The notes under the pieces: generated by a model
What the model was told of the DNA's origin: nothing
Databases searched by the model: none
Seen by the model: only the letters and a program-made list of their open reading frames with translations
Part shown: in pieces, positions 1 to 4,657 of the stretch
Layout: each line of letters begins with the position of its first letter
Position numbering within the stretch: position 1 is the first letter of the stretch
Origin: an uncultured Alphaproteobacteria bacterium
GTDB taxonomy: Bacteria; Pseudomonadota; Alphaproteobacteria; RF32; CAG-239
Direction of reading: 5' to 3'
Length of the DNA stretch: 11,950 nucleotides
NCBI GenBank assembly: GCA_944392185.1
Contig: CALXVW010000099.1
Coordinates: 1-11,950, forward strand
Position numbers and translations under genes: made by a program

Positions 1-192
1 GAGGATATGGCAGAGCTGATTCGCTTAGGAGCCTATAAGAAGGGGTCTAATAAGGAAGTGGATGAGGCTATTTTTTATTACCCCAAGCTAGAGGCGTTTT
101 TATCCCAGGGCAAGCAAGAGCGTTTCTCCTTGGCGGAGTGCTACGAGCTTTTGGGGAATATTTTGGCCATTCCTTATACAATGGAAGTCTGA
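1..192 (+). CDS. fliI: Flagellum-specific ATP synthase FliI, C-terminal fragment
   Basis: This is the last 63 codons of a gene that begins before the window; the frame is open back to base 1 (Glu-Asp-Met-Ala...). FliI is the hexameric ATPase of the flagellar type III export apparatus at the cytoplasmic face of the basal body. The visible part is the characteristic C-terminal helical region: MAELIRLGAYKKGS, then EVDEAI, a Tyr-Pro-x-Leu-Glu-Ala-Phe-Leu stretch and a short tail, which matches the end of FliI and related type III ATPases. The Walker motifs lie outside the window, so they cannot be checked. fliJ starts 5 nt after the stop, the usual fliI-fliJ order, which favours FliI over the related F1 beta or injectisome ATPases. 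Confidence 0.88.
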   Translation, partial: EDMAELIRLGAYKKGSNKEVDEAIFYYPKLEAFLSQGKQERFSLAECYELLGNILAIPYTMEV

Positions 193-197
193 GTTAG

Positions 198-623
198 ATG
201 GGTAAATCATTAAAAATACTGAGCCGAATCCAAAAATTTAATATAGATGAGCAGCGCAAAAAACTCTCTGAGAAAATGGATGAGGAGGCTCAAGTCATCG
301 AGAATATCAAACAACTAGACGCCAAGTATGAGGAGGAAAAGAGGTTTGCCGCGCAAAATCCCGGGGTTGGAGATTTTGGCTTGTTTACCAAGAGATATTT
401 GAAGATAAGGCGCGGAGAGGAGGAACACTTGCGCTGCGTAAAGGCAGAGATAGAGGCGATTCGCGATAAAATATCAGAGATGTTTAAGGAGCAAAAGACC
501 TTTGAGATAGTAGACGAGCACCGCGAGGCGGTTGAACGCTATGAAAATGAACAAAAAGAACAAAAGATGCTTGATGAAATAGGAACTAATGCCTATATCA
601 AACAACATGGAGACAACAACTAA
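198..623 (+). CDS. fliJ: Flagellar export protein FliJ (coiled coil)
   Basis: This 141-aa protein is highly charged and almost entirely helical in character, with Lys/Glu-rich heptad-like stretches (for example KLSEKMDEEAQVIENIKQL and the Glu/Lys-rich tail from about residue 95). That fits FliJ, the coiled-coil stalk that inserts into the FliI ring, interacts with FlhA and helps couple ATP hydrolysis and proton motive force to flagellar export. FliJ sequences diverge widely, so the call rests on length, coiled-coil composition and position directly behind fliI (5 nt gap, likely cotranscribed and translationally coupled). A break in the helix near residues 53-60 (NPGVGDFG) would suit a helical hairpin. 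The ribosome binding site is weak and lies within the fliI end. Confidence 0.8.
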   Translation: MGKSLKILSRIQKFNIDEQRKKLSEKMDEEAQVIENIKQLDAKYEEEKRFAAQNPGVGDFGLFTKRYLKIRRGEEEHLRCVKAEIEAIRDKISEMFKEQKTFEIVDEHREAVERYENEQKEQKMLDEIGTNAYIKQHGDNN

Positions 624-636
624 GAGGAGAAAGAAA

Positions 637-1215
637 ATGTTTGAGATGTTACTTTTGCCATATCCGGCAGATGCTCTTGCCCCCTATATGACGGAGCAAA
701 CTTTTGAGTATCACTACGGCAAGCACTATAAGAACTACGTGGATACCCTAAACAAGCTGGTCGCCGGGACAGAATATGAGAATATGAGCTTGGAAGAGAT
801 TATTCAGGCCACCTACGGCAAAGCAGATAAGCAGGCAATATTCAACAATGCCGGCCAGGCTTTGAATCACCAAATGTTTTGGATGTCGATGAGACCAAAC
901 GGCGGTGGCGCACCCAAGGGCAAGTTGCTGGAAATGATTGTTGAGCAATACGGAAGCTATGACAACTTCAAGCAAGAGTTAAAGAATGCGGCCGTGACAC
1001 AATTTGGCAGCGGCTGGGCTTGGGTTGTCATAGAAGACGGCAAGGTCAAAATACTCAAGACCTCAAACGCCGATACGCCGGTGGCCAAGGGCTTAAAACC
1101 GCTGATAGCCATAGATGTATGGGAGCATGCTTATTACTTGGATTATCAGAACCGCCGGGCTGACTTTGTTGAGGCCTTTTTGGACAAACTTGTAAATTGG
1201 CCAGAGGTTAAGTAA
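637..1215 (+). CDS. sodB: Superoxide dismutase, Fe-type
   Basis: This 192-aa cytoplasmic enzyme converts superoxide to hydrogen peroxide and oxygen. The start at 637 is chosen because AAGAGGAG lies just upstream and the protein then begins like FeSOD (LPYPADALAPYM); an in-frame ATG at 589 lies inside fliJ. The metal ligands fit His26 (in EYHYGKHY), His78 (NHQMFW), Asp160 and His164 (DVWEHAYYLDY). The substrate-side Gln74 (NNAGQ) sits where FeSODs carry Gln, whereas MnSODs usually have Gly there and supply Gln from the GSGWAW region, so iron is the more likely cofactor. GSGWAW is at 124-129. Length is normal for the family. The gene lies 13 nt behind fliJ and ends at a strong terminator, so it may be transcribed with the flagellar genes. 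No separate promoter was recognised. Confidence 0.95.
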   Translation: MFEMLLLPYPADALAPYMTEQTFEYHYGKHYKNYVDTLNKLVAGTEYENMSLEEIIQATYGKADKQAIFNNAGQALNHQMFWMSMRPNGGGAPKGKLLEMIVEQYGSYDNFKQELKNAAVTQFGSGWAWVVIEDGKVKILKTSNADTPVAKGLKPLIAIDVWEHAYYLDYQNRRADFVEAFLDKLVNWPEVK

Positions 1216-1230
1216 GGAGAAGATATCAGC

Positions 1231-1262
1231 AAAAGCCGCTTTGCAAGAAGCGGCTTTTTTGT
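1231..1262 (+). terminator. Intrinsic terminator after sodB
   Basis: A 7-bp GC-rich stem, GCCGCTT (1235-1241) with AAGCGGC (1248-1254), has a 6-nt loop and is flanked by an A run and a T run (1255-1260). It begins 15 nt after the sodB stop and would close the fliI-fliJ-sodB transcript. Confidence 0.9.
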
Positions 1263-1331
1263 TGTTTAAGTGTTCTTTAAACATTTGTCGGTAAAATAAT
1301 GTAAAATTAAGAAGCAGAGATTGCTTTTGTG

Positions 1332-1360
1332 TTGACAAATTTTGTCCAAAGTGCTATTGT
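1332..1360 (+). promoter_or_regulatory. Sigma70-like promoter for the 1396-2171 gene pair
   Basis: A consensus -35 TTGACA (1332-1337) is followed by exactly 17 nt and a -10 TATTGT (1355-1360, 4 of 6 matches). Transcription would start near 1367, leaving a leader of about 30 nt before the ATG at 1396. It lies downstream of the sodB terminator, so the pair forms an independent unit. Confidence 0.75.
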
Positions 1361-1395
1361 GAAAATAACAAAAGACAATAAACGGAGCTTTAACG

Positions 1396-1821
1396 ATGGC
1401 AGAAGATTTAGAATTGAAAGACTTTGTAAAAGATGTGAAACGAGGTCTTAAGAAAATTTATAGCTGTGGGGTAGCTGCTCATGATAAAATAGATGAGAAA
1501 ACAAATAAATACATTCCTGAATGGATGCAGGCAGCTGCAAATAGTAAAGCTGGGAGGTCAGCGCGTAGGTTCATGAGAGGAGTAGCTGTGGGGACTGTCA
1601 CTTTGGCTATGACTAAACTTGCTCCCGAAAGTATCAGTGGAGCTGCCCTTTTTTATGGAGGGGCAGCTGCTTCTCTAGCCAGTTTTGGCCATGCATGGAG
1701 AGAGGTTCATAACACGGGATTAGGCAAAAAATTTAGAGCAGCATGTCAAAAAATGAAAAAAAATACCGTGCAGAAAACAACTCAGTTTACACAAATGCTA
1801 TATCGTAACATGGGGCGCTAA
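1396..1821 (+). CDS. Unrecognised small protein with hydrophobic Gly/Ala-rich core
   Basis: This 141-aa protein belongs to no family I recognise. The N-terminal 60 residues are charged and Lys-rich (LKDFVKDVKRGLKKIYSCG). A largely uncharged, small-residue-rich segment at about 62-99 follows (GVAVGTVTLAM, then GAALFYGGAAASLASFG) that could form one or two short membrane helices or a glycine-zipper hairpin. The C-terminal 40 residues are strongly basic (KKFRAACQKMKKN...). The start has an ACGGAG-type ribosome binding site and a good promoter upstream. The stop overlaps the start of the next gene (TAATG), so the two products are probably made together. No signal peptide with a cleavage site is evident. 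The shape would suit a small membrane-associated or membrane-active protein, but that is inference. Confidence 0.65.
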   Translation: MAEDLELKDFVKDVKRGLKKIYSCGVAAHDKIDEKTNKYIPEWMQAAANSKAGRSARRFMRGVAVGTVTLAMTKLAPESISGAALFYGGAAASLASFGHAWREVHNTGLGKKFRAACQKMKKNTVQKTTQFTQMLYRNMGR

Positions 1822-2171
1822 TGTCAGGATACACAACGGAAAATGACTTTGTAATAGCTGAAGGCGCCGAAGGAGAGCTATATATTTACATCTCCGCCAA
1901 GGCTGCCACCCCATCAAATCCTCAGATTGTTTATGACGGCTGTGATCACGCAATTTTTATGCGCAGACCGGAAGAGCGAATTATCTTGGACTATATTAAT
2001 CCGCAGGTCAGAGATAAATTACGCAAAGCACCGGCAGTTGTGGTGGTTGAAACCATTTTGGAAAATATCAAGGACTGCTACATAGCCAACATGAAAATGG
2101 TAGACAAGATACCGGTAGACTGGGGCAAGATAGGGCTAAAGAGCTGGGAAGAAGTTGCCCTCAAAAAATAA
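1821..2171 (+). CDS. Unrecognised 116-aa protein, translationally coupled
   Basis: This is a soluble-looking protein of mixed alpha/beta character with no family I can name. Its start ATG shares its A with the TAA stop of the preceding gene, a typical translational-coupling overlap. Visible features are a beta-rich N-terminal half (ENDFVIAEGAEGELYIYISAKA, then NPQIVYDGCDHAIFMRR), a hydrophobic strand-helix stretch AVVVVETILENI at about residues 72-83, and a basic end after GLKSWEEVALKK. There is no signal peptide or membrane segment. A terminator lies 27 nt after the stop, so the transcript likely holds only this gene and its partner. A cytoplasmic partner of the upstream hydrophobic protein is plausible but unsupported by any motif. 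Confidence 0.65.
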   Translation: MSGYTTENDFVIAEGAEGELYIYISAKAATPSNPQIVYDGCDHAIFMRRPEERIILDYINPQVRDKLRKAPAVVVVETILENIKDCYIANMKMVDKIPVDWGKIGLKSWEEVALKK

Positions 2172-2197
2172 GTTATAAAAGACAGTTGCTTTGAGAC

Positions 2198-2231
2198 CTT
2201 AACCATAATAGATATGGTTAAGATTTTTTTT
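2198..2231 (+). terminator. Intrinsic terminator after the 1396-2171 gene pair
   Basis: A 9-bp stem, CTTAACCAT (2198-2206) with ATGGTTAAG (2214-2222), has a 7-nt loop and is followed by one A and eight Ts (2224-2231). It ends 21 nt before the converging deaminase stop. Confidence 0.85.
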
Positions 2232-2252
2232 GCTGTAATGTGAGAGCGTTTT

Positions 2253-2834
2253 TTATCTTTCTGGTTGATAGACAGTATATCCATCTGCGACATATGACTT
2301 CAGGACTTTTTCACCTTCGGCTTGAGCAATATTTCCATAGACCGTAATGCCGCGTTTTTTGAATTCTTCAAACCAATTAGGTTTGAAACCTTCGTCAAAA
2401 TGGGTAATTTCCTCCACTCTTTTGGAAGGGACACTGTAATAAACAGCTTTTATTCCCGACCACATAATGGCCCCCAAGCACATCATACAAGGCTCAGATG
2501 TAACATAAAGGCTTAAGTTATAAGAAGATAAATCATAGGTATTAAGAGCTTTTTCGGCGGCTTTAATAACATTAACCTCGGCATGATTATTGCTGCATCC
2601 TTCGCTCACGACACTATTGGCTGTTTTGGCAATTAAATTACCTTTTTCATCATATATAGCCGCCAAAAAAGGACCGGAACCTTGAGCGATATAATCTTTC
2701 ATTTCTGATTGTAATTGCAAAATAATTTTGGCGGCTTTTTTTACCTTTTGAGTATTGATTTTTTCATTGGCGACAATGTTTGCGGAATATTTTTTATTAG
2801 GTAAAAGCAGATTTAGCAAAGAATTAAATTTCAT
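2253..2834 (-). CDS. Zinc-dependent nucleoside/nucleobase deaminase
   Basis: This 193-aa member of the cytidine/deoxycytidylate deaminase fold family carries the zinc-binding signature: H84-A-E86 (the Glu acts as proton shuttle) and P115-C116-M-M-C119, with His84, Cys116 and Cys119 as zinc ligands. The downstream pattern HFDEGFKPNWFEEFKKRGI resembles GuaD-like guanine deaminases and other small-molecule nucleoside deaminases more than TadA, which acts on tRNA wobble adenosine. The substrate cannot be fixed from sequence alone. The protein carries an extra ~35 residues at the N terminus compared with the usual 150-160 aa, starting MKFNSLLNLLLPNKK; a CGGAG ribosome binding site about 10 nt upstream supports this start. 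It is the only gene on its strand before the repeat region, with a weak promoter candidate in front. Confidence 0.85.
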   Translation of the reverse strand: MKFNSLLNLLLPNKKYSANIVANEKINTQKVKKAAKIILQLQSEMKDYIAQGSGPFLAAIYDEKGNLIAKTANSVVSEGCSNNHAEVNVIKAAEKALNTYDLSSYNLSLYVTSEPCMMCLGAIMWSGIKAVYYSVPSKRVEEITHFDEGFKPNWFEEFKKRGITVYGNIAQAEGEKVLKSYVADGYTVYQPER

Positions 2835-2868
2835 AGTTACTTAGCTCCGATATGTTTTTCTCTTTCAT

Positions 2869-2897
2869 AAGATACAGCAATCATAAAATTTCCGCAA
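2869..2897 (-). promoter_or_regulatory. Possible weak promoter of the deaminase gene
   Basis: On the minus strand, TTGCGG (2892-2897) and TATCTT (2869-2874) are 17 nt apart. Only 3 and 4 of 6 positions match sigma70 consensus, so this is tentative. Confidence 0.3.
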
Positions 2898-2902
2898 GTT
2901 TT

Positions 2903-3015
2903 TTGAGAGCAAGGTAACGAAGCGAAGCAATCGCTTTTAGTCTTAAATTAAATAGTCTCGCTTGATCATCAACAAAAAAAGCGCTCTTTGAGGAGCGCTT
3001 TTTTGAATTGGTGAT
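2903..3015 (-). repeat. Outlying, left-truncated copy of the tRNA-Glu-associated repeat unit
   Basis: About 113 bp match the right-hand two thirds of the tandem units at 3949-4484: the GAGAGCAAGGTAACGAAGCG segment, a block ending AATAGTCTCGCTTGATCATC, the GCGCTC/GAGCGC terminator, and finally GAATTGGTGAT, which is where the next unit would begin. It lacks the tandem units' left part (second terminator and the left strands of the long hairpin). It is more diverged than the three tandem units are from one another, for example in the stem strand CAATCGCT where the tandem units have CAACCGCT. It lies about 930 bp from the array on the far side of the 3043-3717 gene. Confidence 0.85.
2974..3006 (-). 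terminator. Bidirectional terminator in the outlying repeat copy, after the 3043-3717 gene
   Basis: GCGCTC (2981-2986) pairs with GAGCGC (2993-2998) across a 6-nt loop. Seven As precede it and a T run follows, so it can terminate in either direction. On the minus strand it is about 40 nt after the stop of the 224-aa gene and probably ends that transcript. Confidence 0.8.
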
Positions 3016-3042
3016 GCTTAACTCATGGTTTACGAGCTTCCC

Positions 3043-3717
3043 CTATCTAACTCGTCTATTAGATAAAGCCTGTAAAACTGGAGAGATTTCTCCCATTTTA
3101 CTTTTATTTGGAGTGCCGTCATGTCTTTCATTAGCAACACGGTTTATTTCTCGAAGCTTTTGTTGAACCTTAACATCCTGTGTGTCTAGTCCAAGTCTTT
3201 CTTGAACATCAACGCCGGTTATTTCCATATTCTGCGAACCACCATTATTATAAGCCACTTGGGGTAAAAAGCTTCCCTGAACAATAAATAAATTCTTTTC
3301 TGAACTAAAATCTAAATTTTTAGAAGCACTAACAAAACTGTCAATTACTTTACCAAAGGCTTGCTCTTTTTGTTCATCAGTAAGACCTTTTTTGAATTTA
3401 AATCCTGATATATTTAATTTACTAGAATATATCAAATCTAATGCCTCATCAACAGATGAAGGTGAAACATCTCTATTTTCATTGTCCTTGTAGACAGGTT
3501 CCATAATATTAGGATCTGCGTTTCGAACAGCACTTGAAAACCCTTTTCTTAAAAAATATCCTCGAAGATAGGCATTTGTTTTTAAACCTTGTTCATTTGC
3601 ATTTATAGCAGTATCACCAGTATATGCAAAAAAATCAATCCTATCATCTTGTTTTCCCAAAAGAAAAGTCCTGTATCCAGCTTTTAAATCCTCGTTATGT
3701 ATTTCTATATACTGCAT
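3043..3717 (-). CDS. Unrecognised 224-aa protein encoded inside the repeat region
   Basis: This is an AT-rich gene (bases 3301-3360 contain 17 G/C of 60) whose product matches no family I can name. The protein is hydrophilic and probably cytoplasmic, with no signal peptide or membrane segment. It begins MQYIEIHNEDLKAGYRTFLL, has a central Lys-rich stretch SGFKFKKGLTDEQKEQAFGK, a segment NLFIVQGSFLPQVAYNNGG, and a charged C-terminal third (VQQKLREINRVANERHDG) ending in basic SNRRVR. The last part suggests a flexible tail, and its shape could suit a secreted effector or phage accessory protein, but nothing proves this. An AAGGAAAGG ribosome binding site and a good promoter lie upstream, and a repeat-encoded terminator lies downstream, so the gene looks intact and expressed. 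Copies of a 14-bp sequence containing the tRNA-Glu tail flank it. Confidence 0.7.
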   Translation of the reverse strand: MQYIEIHNEDLKAGYRTFLLGKQDDRIDFFAYTGDTAINANEQGLKTNAYLRGYFLRKGFSSAVRNADPNIMEPVYKDNENRDVSPSSVDEALDLIYSSKLNISGFKFKKGLTDEQKEQAFGKVIDSFVSASKNLDFSSEKNLFIVQGSFLPQVAYNNGGSQNMEITGVDVQERLGLDTQDVKVQQKLREINRVANERHDGTPNKSKMGEISPVLQALSNRRVR

Positions 3718-3761
3718 TCCCTTTTCCTTTCCTTAACTAAAACATTGCAACCATTGTGATC

Positions 3762-3790
3762 ATAATAACACATAAGGCTATAATATTCAA
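3762..3790 (-). promoter_or_regulatory. Promoter of the 224-aa gene
   Basis: On the minus strand, TTGAAT (3785-3790), a 17-nt spacer and TATTAT (3762-3767) are preceded directly by TGT, giving an extended -10. The leader to the ATG at 3717 would be about 40 nt. Confidence 0.65.
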
Positions 3791-3914
3791 GAAAATAAAC
3801 AACCTATCTAATGATGATATAAAAGTTATTTTATATTAAACTTCGGACAAATTAAAAAAATGACGATTTTTGAAAAAAAACATCCGAACTTGTTGAAAGC
3901 CTTGGAAATAAAAG

Positions 3915-3945
3915 AAAAAGCAGCCATTTTCATGACTGCTGTTTG
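3915..3945 (-). terminator. Minus-strand terminator at the outer end of the tandem array
   Basis: Read on the minus strand, AGCAGTCAT pairs with ATGGCTGCT around a short loop and is followed by TTTTTCTTTT. It directly follows the last tRNA-tail copy (3949-3960), in the place where the other units carry the GCGCTC/GAGCGC terminator, but its sequence is unrelated to that one. Confidence 0.75.
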
Positions 3946-3948
3946 AAT

Positions 3949-4128
3949 TGGTGATCCCAGTGCTGAGAAATAAAAAACACCGTTGCTCCGGTGTTTTTTA
4001 TGAGCCAAGCAATGAGACTAGCGGTTGAGAGCAAGGTAACGAAGCGAAACAACCGCTTTTAGTCGGAATTGAATAGTCTCGCTTGATCATCAACAAAAAA
4101 AGCGCTCTCAATGGAGCGCATTTTTGAT
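3949..4128 (-). repeat. Tandem unit 1 (180 bp) of the tRNA-Glu-tail array
   Basis: The unit opens with TGGTGATCCCAG, the reverse complement of the last 12 nt of the adjacent tRNA-Glu (base 65, acceptor strand, discriminator A and CCA). It then contains a bidirectional terminator (ACACCG/CGGTGT between A and T runs), a long hairpin region, and a second terminator (GCGCTC 4102-4107 with GAGCGC 4114-4119). It differs from units 2 and 3 at only a handful of positions, including the terminator loop (TCAATG rather than TTAACG). Confidence 0.95.
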
Positions 4129-4304
4129 TGGTGATCCCAGTGCTGAGAAATAAAAAACACCGTTGCTCCGGTGTTTTTTATGAGCCAAGCAATGAGACTA
4201 GCGGTTGAGAGCAAGGTAACGAAGCGAAGCAACCGCTTTAGTCGGAATTGAATAGTCTCGCTTGATCAACAAAAAAAGCGCTCTTAACGGAGCGCATTTT
4301 TAAT
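4129..4304 (-). repeat. Tandem unit 2 (176 bp) of the tRNA-Glu-tail array
   Basis: Same organisation as unit 1. It is 4 nt shorter because of one missing T after the CAACCGC stem strand and one missing ATC before the AACAAAAAAAGCGC terminator. The tRNA tail copy is 4129-4140; the GCGCTC/GAGCGC stem is 4278-4283 with 4290-4295. Confidence 0.95.
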
Positions 4305-4326
4305 TGGTGATCCCAGTGCTGAGAAA

Positions 4327-4356
4327 TAAAAAACACCGCTGCTCCGGTGTTTTTTA
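4327..4356 (-). terminator. Distal bidirectional terminator of unit 3 (also present in units 1 and 2)
   Basis: A 6-bp ACACCG/CGGTGT stem is extended by A6/T6 on its two sides, so it can stop transcription from either direction. Equivalent copies are at about 3971-4000 (unit 1) and 4151-4180 (unit 2). Confidence 0.75.
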
Positions 4357-4449
4357 TGAGCCAAGCAATGAGACTAGCGGTTGAGAGCAAGGTAACGAAG
4401 CGAAGCAACCGCTTTTAGTCGGAATTGAATAGTCTCGCTTGATCATCAA

Positions 4450-4480
4450 CAAAAAAAGCGCTCTTAACGGAGCGCATTTT
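4450..4480 (-). terminator. Proximal terminator of tRNA-Glu
   Basis: On the minus strand, GCGCTC (4475-4470) pairs with GAGCGC (4463-4458) across a 6-nt loop and is followed by seven Ts (4457-4451). It starts about 9 nt past the tRNA CCA. Copies of this terminator end every unit, in each case 9-10 nt past a tRNA-tail copy. Confidence 0.85.
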
Positions 4481-4484
4481 CAAT

Positions 4485-4560
4485 TGGTGATCCCAGCGAG
4501 ACTCGAACTCGCGTTACCGCCGTGAGAGGGCGATGTCCTAGGCCACTAGACGATGGGACC
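4485..4560 (-). tRNA. tRNA-Glu (anticodon CUC)
   Basis: A 76-nt cloverleaf is read on the minus strand. The acceptor stem is GGTCCCA with TGGGATC (one G-T pair), followed by discriminator A and an encoded CCA. The D arm is TCGTCTAGTGGCCTAGGA, closely like other bacterial tRNA-Glu. The anticodon arm TCGCC-CTCTCAC-GGCGG places CTC at 34-36, which decodes GAG. The T arm is GCGAG-TTCGAGT-CTCGC. The usual bacterial tRNA-Glu has UUC, so this is probably an additional isoacceptor, fitting the frequent GAG codons in neighbouring genes. Three tandem repeat units carrying its last 12 nt follow on the 3' side. Confidence 0.95.
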
Positions 4561-4578
4561 TTTGCAAGAAACATCACC

Positions 4579-4607
4579 TTAATAATCTAAAAAACTTTAA
4601 TTTGCAA
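4579..4607 (-). promoter_or_regulatory. Possible tRNA-Glu promoter
   Basis: On the minus strand, TTGCAA (4602-4607) and TATTAA (4579-4584) are 17 nt apart, each matching 4 of 6 consensus positions. The start would lie about 12 nt before the tRNA 5' end. It lies just behind the stop of the flavoprotein gene. Confidence 0.5.
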
Positions 4608-4657
4608 GAAGTTTTTTTGCTAAAAATAAAATAAACTTCAAAATCTTTGCCTCAGAC

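Larger units (their letters stand above)
4305..4484 (-). repeat. Tandem unit 3 (180 bp), directly downstream of tRNA-Glu
   Basis: This unit abuts the 3' CCA end of the tRNA gene. The tail copy is 4305-4316. Terminator ACACCG (4333-4338) with CGGTGT (4345-4350) has loop CTGCTC where units 1 and 2 have TTGCTC. The long hairpin uses GAGACT (4370-4375) with AGTCTC (4431-4436) and AGCGGTTG (4376-4383) with CAACCGCT (4406-4413). Confidence 0.95.

Noticed and set aside
589..636. Upstream ATG for sodB
   Set aside because: It would add 16 residues overlapping fliJ, with no ribosome binding site. The ATG at 637 has AAGAGGAG before it and gives the standard FeSOD N terminus.
3016..3042. Degenerate tRNA 3' half next to the outlying repeat copy
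   Set aside because: Only the ATCACCAATTC tail matches on the minus strand; the preceding bases do not form a T arm or acceptor strand.
3826..4008. Small minus-strand frame running from repeat unit 1 outward
   Set aside because: It has a TTG start without a ribosome binding site and reads through two terminators. In units 2 and 3 the same frame closes after about 28 codons. The E. coli tyrT repeats were once linked to a small basic protein, but nothing here supports translation.
2903..4484. CRISPR array
   Set aside because: The repeats are ~180 bp contiguous units with no short repeat-unique spacer alternation, and no cas genes are nearby.
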